A stretch of DNA of 48,134 nucleotides from a virus: positions 1-48,134 of IMG/VR virus record IMGVR_UViG_3300042484_001091; one strand, given 5' to 3'. Made by a program: the position numbers and the translations under genes. Positions 28,001-32,722 of the stretch are shown here, piece by piece. The first letter of the stretch is position 1; the number at the start of each line of letters is the position of its first letter. The notes below the pieces were generated by a model. That model was not told the DNA's origin and did no database searches. It saw nothing but the letters and a program-made list of their open reading frames with translations.

Positions 28001-29023
28001 ATGGCGTTTAGATTGTTCCAAGACATGCGCGGAGTACAAACCACATTCCGTATTACTGCTTCTACTACAACTACTGTGGCTCAAGAAGTTTCTGCAATTG
28101 CAGATACAATCTATGTTACAGATGTACTAGCACTCACTGAACCCAATTTAAGTGATGGTATTTTTGGTGTGATCACAATTGACGGTGAGCGTATCCTATA
28201 TCGTGTGCGAGACATTGCCACAAATTCAATTAGTGGTCTACAACGTGGTACTGCTGGTACTGCTGCTGCCACTCACTCGATAGGTGCTGACGTATATGAT
28301 ATGGGCATTGGCAATAGACAGGCACAACAGGATCAAAACTACATTGTGAGCGATACCAGCACAGGTGATGGATCTACCACAATATTCTACGCTCCAACTA
28401 TCAATTTTGATTTAGCTGATAGTTCTGTTGAAATACACAGTGTTGAAGTTTATGTTGGTGGTAATCGTGCTAGAGTAGGTTATTATGCCGACCAGCTTGT
28501 GGTTGGACAAACTTATACTATTGCCAGCGTGAGTAACACTGACTGGTATGCAATTGGATTGCCAAGCGATGTGTATCCGGCACCAGGCGTGGTATTTACA
28601 GTTACCAATAATGTTGTTGCCGCTAATAGTTTTAGAACAGGACATACCTACACAATTTTAACTGTAGGCACAACCAATTGGAATTCAATAGGGTTTGTGG
28701 GCACTCCCACAGTTGGTGGCTCTTTTACTAGAAACAGCACAGTGCTAGACAATTATGGCACAGGAACAGCTTCTGGAGTAGTTGGAACAGGCGTTGCTGG
28801 CACCAGCTTGGCCAGCAACTACTATCAAGAAAGTGAATACGATCCACTAGCAATTCAGTTCCTTACTGCTAACGATTTACCACCTCCGGCTGCCGGAGTT
28901 GAAGTGGTTATTCTACAACGTAGAGGTGTAACTTGGTACGCCCCGGGGACTAGCACACCTAGTGATGGCCAACCCCTGCAACTTACAGACACAGATGCCG
29001 CAAGGTTCTTACGTGGATTATAA
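13010..29023 (+). CDS. giant modular baseplate/adhesin protein (gp7 position), 5337 residues
   Basis: One uninterrupted frame of 5338 codons. ATG 13010 overlaps the gp6 stop; a TTG one codon earlier is the alternative. The first 140 residues (RSVDFLPEIFQTDANKQFLA, then YDPFID-like aromatic steps) recall wedge proteins that follow gp6 in aquatic T4-like phages, so a gp7-like wedge role is inferred. The rest is a mosaic. Residues 180-365 are a pair of beta domains with TYTFNLFLQGDFPFWI. A GTTLTVTAVASGTITAGM module lies near 430. Two FGG-x-x-AG-x-x-YYV modules lie near 620-700 and 4140-4220. Seven FG-GAP-like blades cover 2443-3254. Two GSGY/GTGY modules lie near 3925-4004. Eight copies of a YTI...TTDF...GTGTA module are scattered at 867-5255. 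Many such modules recur in phage fibres. T4 gp7 has 1032 residues, so this is probably a wedge protein fused to receptor-binding modules. No frameshift was seen. Confidence 0.75.
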   Translation: MARVRSVDFLPEIFQTDANKQFLAATLDQLIQEPKFKKTQGYIGRTVGPGVNPNDKYVIEPDKTRADYQLEPGVISIDPADNSKIIDAITYPGITDSLVYQGSPSTQPSRLYTSDYYSLDPFIDFDTFVNFSQYYWVPNGPDVVTVQSPGVALSQNFIVNRANGVYTFSGLTGNNPTVNLVRGGNYTFQVAQNNKETVNYRVTRTNVTSYNIDNQPNAPITLIRGNTYTFNLFLQGDFPFWIKTTPTTGTGDAYNLGVTRNGATAGTVTFVVPQDAPNTLYYNSQNQSLMRGTISIINAQPGDGPGFWIQTDPGISGENPITPNISSRSVYGVTDNGTDLGTINFNVPQKTAQDFFYNLTSIGSVDLVTDLSFENIDGARLDQFNATYGGIDGITSLDSRTLVFANSLGNPATDYYDIWRITYVDRSATFTGSCLGTTLTVTAVASGTITAGMSMTGGTIPAGTRIVDQLTGTTGGVGTYTISASVSQTSTSIVGVEPYTYLSLSSIQTIFNLEKWVIRYGTEYASTQWYKNQAGFIIEMPVLTAKLDTLYYQDGTDPEIFGTIRLIEQDNSSTIYIEDILGKKNYTSPNGVTFTNGLKVQFLGNVSPASYATGSNAFVCTNTSAGINLITTESTEGMAVGQEIIFTGTAFGGVSAGVTYYVHTVFTSSQFKVSATKSGPALTLTSANGTMTAVASQNPQYYVSGVGTAIELLPITNYITPEEYASAEDIDYLTIDRDSPDLNAWSRSNRWFHIDVLNATGAYNDTPVAIDNNQKGKRPIIQFRGGVRLYNMGTDAKQPVNIIDFTETDAFSNVEGSTGYSTNGYTFVDGSRVVFAADEDLAVRSKIYVVNFVLPDTVVLTNATDLQFGLTYTIVSLGNTNWNTVAGTTGQTYAVGDSIRVEVVGTGTGTANFSQPIINLVQAPDGEIFTDQNTVCLSGTQVGITYWYDGVNWLEAQQKTAIQQAPLFDIFDADGISLGNRITYPSSTFVGTKLFSYATGSATTDPVLKLALKYLSLTNVGDIVFDNNLYSDTFVYVINNVSTTAPISSGFVYEYASRTAYERLIGWQTAPVPTLMPQQFKFVYNLQPLQLDVAAQSNTVTIVPSVKVFVGSIFQDPGTYTVATTANTTTITFNTVHAVGDVIEVEVLSDQVSQVAFYQVPLNLNNNPLNANSPSFTLGTLRTHYNSICQNLTTLRGTINGANNTRDLGNIIPYGQVILQQSSPLTLAGYFMRSQQYNIFGALEYNSREYQKYKNQLLEAVTRQTIQYETASQVLDLVIAELTLGRTSSNPFYWSDMLPASAVFTTTTYTVSYTTSQVFDTVQVYNYTSANYLGMNVYLNNEILTRDLEYTVATDGPRIDILVNLNIGDTVVIQEYSATYGTYVPNTPSKMGLYPAWRPAVIPVKTSAGEQLVILGHDGSQTPIFGDIRDEVLLEFETRIYNNIKLDDNPVPLDVVDVLPGQFRNTGYSSAEINTILETSFLTYVGWNKLDYTAQNYSVGNPFSYNYSSSTNKLNGDNLLGAWRGIYRYFYDAQQPELTPWEMLGFTVQPDWWEITYGPAPYTSDNMNLWDDLELGLVRDPVGAYTLPAYARPGLTSVLPTDTAGELLAPLQSVVAGYSPQSFQKSWTPGDGGPVEASWWNSSDYPFAAMRLLALTRPAKFFALFADRDLYKYSIEFDQYLYNERYRLDANGVQVYGDGTSKASYINWIVDYNRITGTNSTVALEKNLQNLDVRLCYRMASFSDKQYLKIYTEKSSPNSTNSSLQIPPESYQLLVYKNQPFDRLIYSSVVIQVVDGGYAVFGYGTARPFFNTFTSIPVGQFQTYSVAGKTIQVPANYTTNITQIPYGFVFTTESAVANFLLSYGKFLESQGFEFNNQINGYLMTWSQMVYEFMYWSQQGWGDGSLINLNPLATGLSVSKAQAVVDTITSQTAEHVILDQNRRDFPVRDLNIVRVDNNFSIQPLNNQSISFIDMRYTSFESMIVLDNASLFGDLIFEPVTGARQSRLYIAGTTTTEWDGSVNAQGFILNQNNIPAWTGLKTYAKGEIVTYKGAYWSAATIVQPSTKFNYNDWNQSDYTFIEQGLLANLANKADQLSNSYDINSANLIADNDLLSYGLIGFRPRQYMAALNLDDVSQLNIYREFLGTKGTKNSVDLFGQAKFNKEVADYKIYENWAIQRGVYGANANRSFFDLRLNRAVLSSDPSLVQVIVPNESSTADQQILLGDVWKSSFPLTTPALLPTTNTLPTDIALPSAGYVNIDDADITVFNLDDPTSLNANINSIIVGTSIWVAKVNDYDWNIYRAEAIPGQIQHVCDNLNGTSRVIFSGQHGLRTGDRLIIRFFDTEVNGVYTVLSVPNITTVNILLDLVGDRTVVDGTGIGFTLKTMRVAQASDVLNLPYAQQFLPGAKVWVDDNGDGLWEVLQKQNPFTDRLILAPVILDASEQYGASVAQAIDRAALFVGSPRYGFGTGTAKGGVYLYVKNFSDQYVPISPIFGQDTVLTLDTIGLRGYGNAVDAGSRTFAIAGASASLGPVPAGSPVNNGYAVVLWRDPTAGENNSSPWVQSQLLTLPGTTTTTTPGAGEFGYSVAMSLDERWLYVGAPGLNTVYAYGQVQWQNQFLQYAASGTSNTVNIASNIQIDQPGQIIVTKNTVVLVLNTDYTVTITPTATTVTFTSMPAADDIIYIGRNFFKSFTASGATYSLLPYLFTVNNIYSFSVTVNTVLQRPNIDYTYSAGTLTFYNVPAPGADINVTSQFYYELAGTITPTVGVVAGARFGTSVQCSTDGRQVIIGCSNATVNTLVEAGSVYVVDRNVQKFIRQDDSSNTYTVLGTVTAPVSVLVNNEFLTNQTDSIFGANNTFSVSGNNITINKDLYVGDVIEIEINQFVQQQLITENTVAEFTNFGQSLDLCPYNCSLYVGAPQDSSIVWKGGVVERSVNQARSYGTITATLAPTSLTAGQTLRVNNVDIAVPASPNNTVAGLAAAINGGEAGTNTGAPNATAVVSTDGYLTIFVTNTDAALLGNKLQLAPGSVGTVFSALGFNTFVYTQTIASPRPIEFGQFGYSVAVNDTALNLVVGSPKATLYSPMVFDYNTTTEKADTTFDGNSTSFFSSVVMVLNTATAGSFVIGQQYTIVSVGTTDFTAIGAISNSVGVRFTATGAGSGTGTASYYFTRSLVQSGAVYTYDYLPSNSLSVTNPGKFIFGQQVETNAVTYLDQFGYAVSYNSGVLVATAPNEDFEDSTLSNYGAAYVFENPTRRLAWEPIAIQQPVVDIRLLTSVYMYDRISSAKSQFFDFFDPLQGKVLGAAQENIDYIGAIDPAAYNVGPVNNQGDTWTIVHLGEVWWDISTVRFINPNQDDPTYASRRWGQVFPGSRVDVYQWISSSVPPANYTGVGTPYSTTSYVVSSRLNQSGTFVTEYYFWVRGITETASQLGKTLSVATVASYIQAPKASGISYIAPINSSTIAIYNGLDYIVAFDSILSVEFDQSLTEANVHTEYELIAQGQADAFLSDNLYRKLQDSFCGVDTFGNKVPDPNLNYAQRYGVQFRPRQSMFVDRFLALKNYIRRANDVFALYPITEIRTFTLLNSAEPEPTVASGEWNLRVANLEILGFQNIYAVPLGYKYLVVTNSLNRGLWTINEVQATVADPSVRELVLSRVQNYDTRQYWSYINWYKPGYNSSSTVVAEVPNYATLTTLTVAIGSSVKVTANAQGKFEIYLRTDTGWDRVALEDGTIEISAEIYDYALGRFGFDVEVFDAQYFDQEPVIETRKIIQAINEELFVDELKIERNKSLTLMFNFILSELLAPEWLIKTSLIDVQHKVRDLVPYQNYIRDNQDFVSEYIQEVKPYHVQVREFNLTYDGADDYSGSLTDFDLPAYYNTDLTIPQFVSPILLPYQHATAQAFNTLSDTPSNSTLWSEWPYSQWFGNYLLEVGSITVTNQGTGYTIAPTILIVPADGDTGSGAEATAVLNSLGNIVSITVDKPGSGYRVTPTVVFDGGNGTGAAAYPVMIGLGNGVNLSTAQSEFYNLVRSFKTVIKYDRYQYQTSVLTWSTDGYYENGTLVRYDNRVWQANSADGSSAVVGPDFNLEDWTLIDAATLSGVNRTMGFYVPGVNELGLDLNLLVDGTSYPGVQVWGDYFLGSAPVSPTLVCTATNATTNQITCTQTVRLSINDPIRFYGNVFGGIVAGAVYYVNAIIDPTHFTIALAPDGLAVNLTTASGTMIADVPEPIDALYASSFTDIYLGLRPTDINVDGGEFIGPYEGHAPEELVNGSEYDTLDFRVYTRPGADWTGRGHGFDIGSFNYEYQGTALDWSNLIQNPVNIEVSNVTTDTDLAPDVDYVVDWENQTVTAIAGAGITNGDIINIAAYEMGGGNQLFRGNYTGPEAGNSVIIPVDASEIYQLVLFANGQNISGATWTPYINSVPWDYQNTYARKTVVNNSGSYYRALQLVPPGILLDNVLYWDEFTPTTESLVALPATYGAGDGISLTAIGISTVAAGKFVIDRTYTIATVGTTNFVAIGAASNTVGTVFVATGNGSGTGTATTNYSWSTATTQYHTTTESDVLTNSIDLENSMQGTNVANIVVTVNGKRLQPPQGIEWTGDGTSSSFGLPQRGVYPQSAIIPNTDIQVWVDNVLQVQNFGAVVGDYYVTNWDGSNTPGRQVVFFTPPADGTEILISVSTIAQYSVVVGTPSRLIIIPQLNIGDQIAITSWNDTSQQDPLTLVFVGPVTTGLSLVEPYDSTVYDPLFVAGTSIGTSTAGTFVIGDTYTILTAGTTDFIAIGAADNNPGTVFVATGVGSGTGTACPITSTYPSGQFIVGNSYTILTAGTTNFVALGAANNNLGTVFVATGSGSFGANGLVSGQSYTIKYVGTTDWTLLGAASSTFNTTFTANATGTGLGTGTAVQGNGTASGTKTVRDASTNNYNDTAGSFDFSLGVSIPDNDFNLGREGLLADRLWVTLDGNRLYAGVDYNVQGQYLILGLGVIGPAQVLAVTEFTESIVPNAMAFRLFQDMRGVQTTFRITASTTTTVAQEVSAIADTIYVTDVLALTEPNLSDGIFGVITIDGERILYRVRDIATNSISGLQRGTAGTAAATHSIGADVYDMGIGNRQAQQDQNYIVSDTSTGDGSTTIFYAPTINFDLADSSVEIHSVEVYVGGNRARVGYYADQLVVGQTYTIASVSNTDWYAIGLPSDVYPAPGVVFTVTNNVVAANSFRTGHTYTILTVGTTNWNSIGFVGTPTVGGSFTRNSTVLDNYGTGTASGVVGTGVAGTSLASNYYQESEYDPLAIQFLTANDLPPPAAGVEVVILQRRGVTWYAPGTSTPSDGQPLQLTDTDAARFLRGL
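20335..22770 (+). repeat. seven FG-GAP-like beta-propeller blades in the giant protein
   Basis: Repeats of the form FG-x-S-V, about ten residues, VGAP or VGSP, then G-x-V-Y begin near 20338 (YGASVAQ...LFVGSP), 20530 (YGNAVDAGS...AIAGAS), 20752 (FGYSVAMSLDERWLYVGAPG), 21326 (FGTSVQCSTDGRQVIIGCSN), 21710 (FGQSLDL...LYVGAP), 22180 (FGYSVAVND...VVGSP) and 22650 (FGYAVSYNSGVLVATAPNED). Seven units suggest one integrin-like propeller. Other modules are inserted between blades. Family known; count and boundaries judged by eye. Confidence 0.65.
27259..27699 (+). repeat. three consecutive YTI/TTDF modules in the giant gene
   Basis: Units at 27259-27399, 27425-27550 and 27559-27699 each encode a Gly-x-x-YTI start, a GTT-D/N-F/W step, an IGA-type centre and a GTGTA-type end. 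The first two are almost identical at DNA level across about 85 bases, including exact matches of more than 20 bases starting near 27289 and 27449, so this duplication is recent. Single relatives lie at 15608, 22354, 26473, 28493 and 28624. Confidence 0.8.
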
Positions 29024-29026
29024 CAA

Positions 29027-29034
29027 GGTAAATA
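29027..29034 (+). promoter_or_regulatory. possible late promoter GGTAAATA
   Basis: GGTAAATAA (29027-29035) equals the core of the 727-735 promoter, but without the AACTACGCCG box. The start codon of the 52-residue protein lies seven bases downstream, so the transcript would be nearly leaderless. AAGG at 29025-29028 could instead be read as a distant ribosome site. Confidence 0.45.
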
Positions 29035-29041
29035 AAAGATC

Positions 29042-29200
29042 ATGTCAACTACTATGCCAACCCAGCCAGTAACTGCAAACCCTGAGCAAAAGCAGCCTCA
29101 GCCCAAGCGTCCTAACGAGCAAGGATCTTTTTCCGTTGAAGCTCATGTGCGTATTTTTGATCCAAAAACACGCGAAGTTTATGTGGAGAAACGAGCATGA
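29042..29200 (+). CDS. 52-residue protein resembling the N-terminus of the next protein
   Basis: ATG 29042 to TGA 29198-29200. The first 27 residues are Thr/Pro/Gln-rich and probably disordered. Residues 33-51 (EAHVRIFDPKTREVYVEKR) resemble residues 10-30 of the following protein (IQGFVKVYDPNNGEVFVDKK), so the gene looks like a cut-down paralog of its neighbour. The stop overlaps the next ATG (ATGA), which favours real, coupled translation. A late-promoter core lies directly upstream. Function unknown; a virion-associated role is inferred from location. Confidence 0.7.
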   Translation: MSTTMPTQPVTANPEQKQPQPKRPNEQGSFSVEAHVRIFDPKTREVYVEKRA

Positions 29201-29823
29201 TTATCACTCCAGGATTGGCTCAAATTCAAGGTTTTGTAAAAGTCTACGATCCCAACAACGGTGAAGTTTTTGTAGATAAGAAAAATGCAATTCACTACGA
29301 AAATATATCAATTGCCATGGCACAGTCCCTGAGCAATAGATTAGATGCGAACGGCAGCCGTTTGGGAATTATATATTCTATGGCGTTTGGTAACGGTGGA
29401 AGCTCTGTAGACCCCACAGGTGTGATTACATATTTGCCCCCAAATACCACAGGGCAAAATGCCGGACTTTACAACGAAACTTATTCCAAAGTTGTGGATG
29501 ATAATTCGGCTGCTAATACAGATCCTGAAACCAATTATATGTCAGTACTGCATACTTCTGGTACTGTGTACACAGATATCTTGGTAACTTGTCTGCTGGA
29601 CTATGGCGAACCACCACAACAACAAGCGTTTGATAATTCAACCAACTTTAACGGCGAATATGTGTTTGACGAGTTGGGACTAAAATCCTGGAATGGTAGT
29701 ACAACAGATTTGCGCTTGATCACTCATGTGATTTTTCATCCGGTACAAAAGAGCTTGAACCGACAGATTCAAATTGATTACACCCTGCGTATACAGACGC
29801 TGAGCAACATAAATGCTGTATAA
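29197..29823 (+). CDS. conserved virion-associated protein, function unknown
   Basis: A 208-residue protein. The N-terminus (IQGFVKVYDPNNGEVFVDKK, residues 10-29) is shared in shortened form with the 52-residue protein before it. Next comes NAIHYENISIAMAQSLSNRL, then a Gly/Ser-rich part with MAFGNGGSSVDPTGVITYLP and a C-terminal half (VTCLLDYGEPPQQQAFDN, FDELGLKSWNG). This pattern, with an F-G-x-G-G step and an E-L-G-L step, is familiar from unnamed proteins between wedge and fibre genes of aquatic T4-like phages. It may be a fibre-attachment or minor baseplate protein; that is inference from position. Translation is coupled to the previous gene through ATGA. Confidence 0.6.
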   Translation: MIITPGLAQIQGFVKVYDPNNGEVFVDKKNAIHYENISIAMAQSLSNRLDANGSRLGIIYSMAFGNGGSSVDPTGVITYLPPNTTGQNAGLYNETYSKVVDDNSAANTDPETNYMSVLHTSGTVYTDILVTCLLDYGEPPQQQAFDNSTNFNGEYVFDELGLKSWNGSTTDLRLITHVIFHPVQKSLNRQIQIDYTLRIQTLSNINAV

Positions 29824-29826
29824 ATA
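29819..29826 (+). promoter_or_regulatory. late promoter TATAAATA
   Basis: An exact T4 late consensus octamer, overlapping the stop codon of the upstream gene. It lies 29 bases before the tail-fibre ATG, leaving room for a leader with the ribosome site AGGAACAAGG. There is no AACTACGCCG box upstream. It is the best single match to the T4 consensus in the window. Confidence 0.75.
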
Positions 29827-29855
29827 TAGAGAGATATAGGAACAAGGCGACAAAC

Positions 29856-31661
29856 ATGGCATATACAATTAATCTAACAAACGGCACAACGTTTGCTACC
29901 ATTACAGATGGTACTGTAAACACCGCCAGTTCAATGACGTTGATTGGCAAAAACTATGCTGGATACGGCCAATTTTTAGACGACAATTTTATTCATTTGT
30001 TGGAAAACAGTGCCAACCCTACAGCACCCCCTGCTCCGCTTACAGGACAACTATGGTGGGACAGCACGCCCAACTCGGTGGGCAGTCCTGGCACGCCATG
30101 TTTGAAAGTATATTCGGGCACGGGTTGGAAAGTTATTAGTGGTGCTACTGCGTCAGCATCAGCACCTTCACCTGCTGTGCAAGGCGATTTATGGTATGAT
30201 ACATTAAATCAACAACTCAAAGTGTGTTCAGTAGCCGGCGCTCCGGGTACATTTATTGTGGTGGGGCCAGCTTATTCTAGTGCCCAAGGGCAATCTGGTG
30301 CAATACCAGTTTCTATCACTGACACCCTTGGCGCAACTTACGTTGTTACAGGATTATACGCCAGCAACGGGTTGGTTGGTATTATTAGTAATGCTGCTGA
30401 TTTTGTACCAGTTGATGCTGGTATCGCTGCTGTCTTTCCTAAAATTTACAAAGGTTTTACTGTTTACAATACTGGTAACACCAGCGGCAACATCAGCAAC
30501 CCTGGTAATATTAAACTGGCAGTTGCTGACAGCGTGATTGAAACAGTGGCCAGCACAGGTGTGTTTGTTACAGGATTGATCAGCGCAACAGGTAATATTA
30601 CTGCTGCTAACTTTGTTGGCAATGTAATCCCCCCAGCAGGCGGGGCAGTAAGCACAACAGGTAATATCACTGGCGGAAATCTTCTAACCGGCGGAATAAT
30701 GTCAGCAACTGGCAATGCTACAGGCGGTAATTTGGTCACAGCTGGCTTGGCCACAGTGACTGGTAATGTCACTGCTGGCAATGTATTAACAGGTGGATTG
30801 ATCTCTGCAACAGGCAACATCACAGGTGGCAACCTTCTGTTTGGATCAGGCATTGTGTCAGGTACAGGCAATATCACTGGTGGCAACGTGCTGTTTGGAT
30901 CAGGTAGAATTTCTGGCACAGGCAACATCACTGGAGGCAACCTGCTGTTTGGATCTGGTGTTGTTTCTGGTGTGGGCAACATCACTGGCAGCTATCTGTT
31001 TGGCAACGGTAGTCAACTTACTGGATTGAGTTCAGCTGTTAGTGTTACTAAAATTGAAAATGGTACTTCAGAAGGTGCCATTGGATCAGCAGGCGGCAAT
31101 ATTGCATTTACTGTTGCTGGTGTTGCTAACGTTATGGTCTTGGCCACTACCGGTGCTGTTGTTACTGGTTTGAACACACCTAGTATCGAGCACACTGGCA
31201 CAAATGCTGTGGGCAACATTGGATCATCTAGCAGTTACTTTAATCGATTGTTTGCTACAGCGACCACAGCCTTGTATGCTGACGTTGCAGAACGCTTTGC
31301 AGCTGACGAAGAACTAGCCCCGGGCACAGTGGTTGAACTGGGCGGTACAGCTGAAATTACTAGATCCAAACAAGATTTGAGTGAAAATGTGTTTGGCGTT
31401 ATAAGTACAAGAGCAGCCTACCTAATGAATGGCGGCGCCGGAGAAGACAACACGCATCCACCAGTTGCAATGACTGGCCGTGTTCCAGTGCAAGTAGTTG
31501 GAGTAGTGCGCAAAGGTGACAGATTGGTATCAGCGGGCGACGGTGTTGCTAGAGCTGCTCAACCAGGCGAAGCCACAGCATTCAACGTAATTGGACGAGC
31601 ATTGGTTGACAAACCCACACCTGGTCCAGGTACAATAGAAGCAATTGTGACCATTAAGTAA
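29856..31661 (+). CDS. tail fibre protein with G2-peptidase-like C-terminal domain
   Basis: A 601-residue protein. Residues 30-115 (NYAGYGQFLDDNFIHLLENS, PLTGQLWWDS, VQGDLWYDT) form an N-terminal region common in fibre proteins of aquatic myoviruses, probably for attachment. Residues 240-385 are repeats of S-x-TGNITGGN type with an 18-residue period, expected to make a beta-rich shaft. The C-terminal 140 residues (LYADVAERFAADEELAPGTV, then VAMTGRVPVQVVG, DRLVSAGDGVARA) resemble the C-terminal domain of fibres and appendages linked to peptidase G2, which can aid trimerisation and self-cleavage. Whether cleavage occurs here is unknown. A TATAAATA promoter and AGGAACAAGG ribosome site precede ATG 29856. 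Confidence 0.75.
   Translation: MAYTINLTNGTTFATITDGTVNTASSMTLIGKNYAGYGQFLDDNFIHLLENSANPTAPPAPLTGQLWWDSTPNSVGSPGTPCLKVYSGTGWKVISGATASASAPSPAVQGDLWYDTLNQQLKVCSVAGAPGTFIVVGPAYSSAQGQSGAIPVSITDTLGATYVVTGLYASNGLVGIISNAADFVPVDAGIAAVFPKIYKGFTVYNTGNTSGNISNPGNIKLAVADSVIETVASTGVFVTGLISATGNITAANFVGNVIPPAGGAVSTTGNITGGNLLTGGIMSATGNATGGNLVTAGLATVTGNVTAGNVLTGGLISATGNITGGNLLFGSGIVSGTGNITGGNVLFGSGRISGTGNITGGNLLFGSGVVSGVGNITGSYLFGNGSQLTGLSSAVSVTKIENGTSEGAIGSAGGNIAFTVAGVANVMVLATTGAVVTGLNTPSIEHTGTNAVGNIGSSSSYFNRLFATATTALYADVAERFAADEELAPGTVVELGGTAEITRSKQDLSENVFGVISTRAAYLMNGGAGEDNTHPPVAMTGRVPVQVVGVVRKGDRLVSAGDGVARAAQPGEATAFNVIGRALVDKPTPGPGTIEAIVTIK
30573..31002 (+). repeat. GNITGGN repeat array of the tail fibre (54-base period in the core)
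   Basis: About eight degenerate units encode GN-I/V/A-T-x-x-N with flanking S-A/G-TG. In the core, CTGTTTGGAT recurs at 30837, 30891 and 30945, a 54-base (18-residue) period. High DNA identity between the core units suggests recent expansion or gene conversion, while outer units have drifted. Confidence 0.85.
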
Positions 31662-31674
31662 TTAGGACAAGGCA

Positions 31675-32667
31675 ATGACATATTCAAGTGGCGGGTTAAT
31701 TCAAGCATCAGACTTTAACGGTTTTGTTAGTACTGGAAGTCCAAACATCAATAACATTTGGAGTACTGGCTCAACCGACAGTGGCTGGGGACAAAGCGCT
31801 CTAAGCACTGTAAGTATTGGTGGAACTGTAACTGCTACAAACTGGGCCAGTTTGGTCAATACACTTGCCAGTATGGGCAGTCAGACTGCTACTACCATTA
31901 CTAGTAGGTCAGCTCCTATCGCAGGCCAAACCATCAGTGTGCTTGCTGCCGTATCAACCGACATTACCAACTGTAACACCAATCGCGCCAACGCCGCGGC
32001 TGTTGGTAGCACAAGTACAACTTGGACTGGATCATCTGCCAAAACTACTACAACTGGTTCTGGTAACACTGCTTGGACTATTACTTGGACACAAACTGTG
32101 ACGTTCCCATCTGCGGATCAAGCTAGATATTTTTTCAATGCAGGCGGTAGAATCTACATAACCATGAACAAATCATCCACTGGATTAGACAGTGATGCAG
32201 ACTGGAATACATTTATCGGCAAAGTTGGTACAATCAGCTTTACTGGTATTGCGGCATCTAAAACTCTAGCTGGCACCGCATATACAGGAACTAGTAGACA
32301 AGGTGGTACGGGCGGAACTCAAACCACACTATCCACAGCTACAGGTTGGTATGCATTGACCCCGGGTGCAGCGGCTACAACTATATTCCAATTGAATGAT
32401 GATTTATCAGTATACACAGGCGATACTGTTATTATAACTGCTGCCAAAAATGCTGGATCAACTGTAATAACATTTGTCACAACTTGGAACAGCACAGCTA
32501 GAACTGGCGCAGGGCAAAACACTCAAATTTCTGGTGGTACTGATACTACTTCGCCATTCTCAGCATACGGTACAGCACCAGTAGTGCTTTGCCGATTTGT
32601 TCCGCCATCAACAACTTATCTATCTGATTCGTGGGGCACACCCACAGTAGCAAGCTCAGTAGCTTAA
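31675..32667 (+). CDS. fibre-like virion protein
   Basis: A 330-residue protein rich in Thr, Ser, Gly and Ala, last gene of the structural block. The N-terminus (SGGLIQASDFNGFVS) is a start often seen in short phage virion proteins with adhesin character. The centre has TFPSADQARYFFNAGGRIYI (residues 141-160), a motif I recall from tail fibre and appendage proteins of aquatic phages. Then come a Gly/Thr-rich turn region and an end with WGTPTVASS. The composition suggests beta-structure. A ribosome site (AGGACAAGG) precedes ATG 31675, 14 bases after the fibre stop. A strong terminator follows its stop. A role in host binding or as a fibre tip is inferred. Confidence 0.6.
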   Translation: MTYSSGGLIQASDFNGFVSTGSPNINNIWSTGSTDSGWGQSALSTVSIGGTVTATNWASLVNTLASMGSQTATTITSRSAPIAGQTISVLAAVSTDITNCNTNRANAAAVGSTSTTWTGSSAKTTTTGSGNTAWTITWTQTVTFPSADQARYFFNAGGRIYITMNKSSTGLDSDADWNTFIGKVGTISFTGIAASKTLAGTAYTGTSRQGGTGGTQTTLSTATGWYALTPGAAATTIFQLNDDLSVYTGDTVIITAAKNAGSTVITFVTTWNSTARTGAGQNTQISGGTDTTSPFSAYGTAPVVLCRFVPPSTTYLSDSWGTPTVASSVA

Positions 32668-32670
32668 CCA

Positions 32671-32697
32671 AAAGGGGCTGTTGCCCCTTTACTTTTC
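32671..32697 (+). terminator. rho-independent terminator closing the structural block
   Basis: AAAGGGGC (32671-32678), loop TGTT, GCCCCTTT (32683-32690): a perfect eight-base-pair stem, followed by ACTTTTC. It begins three bases after the stop codon of the fibre-like protein and is the only clear intrinsic terminator seen in the window. Confidence 0.9.
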
Positions 32698-32716
32698 TCT
32701 GTAAATCCTATACAAT
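32688..32716 (+). promoter_or_regulatory. sigma70-like promoter for the right-hand operon
   Basis: TTTACT (32688-32693), a 17-base spacer, TACAAT (32711-32716). The spacing is optimal and the -10 box equals that of the gp55 promoter. The ATG at 32723 is seven bases after the -10 box, so a transcript from here would begin at or near the start codon. It overlaps the end of the terminator. No TAAATA core is present. It could serve separate, early expression of the downstream operon. Confidence 0.5.
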
Positions 32717-32722
32717 CGTAAC

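Noticed and set aside
30256-30537. Hydrophobic +1-frame ORF in the tail-fibre gene
   Set aside because: It starts at a TTG without a ribosome site and lies in a Gly/Thr/Val-rich stretch with T-ending codons, which makes the +1 frame hydrophobic automatically. It is a useful negative control for the nested-ORF findings.
30573-31002. Repeat array as a CRISPR candidate
   Set aside because: The units are contiguous, in frame and encode the GNITGGN fibre shaft; there are no spacers.
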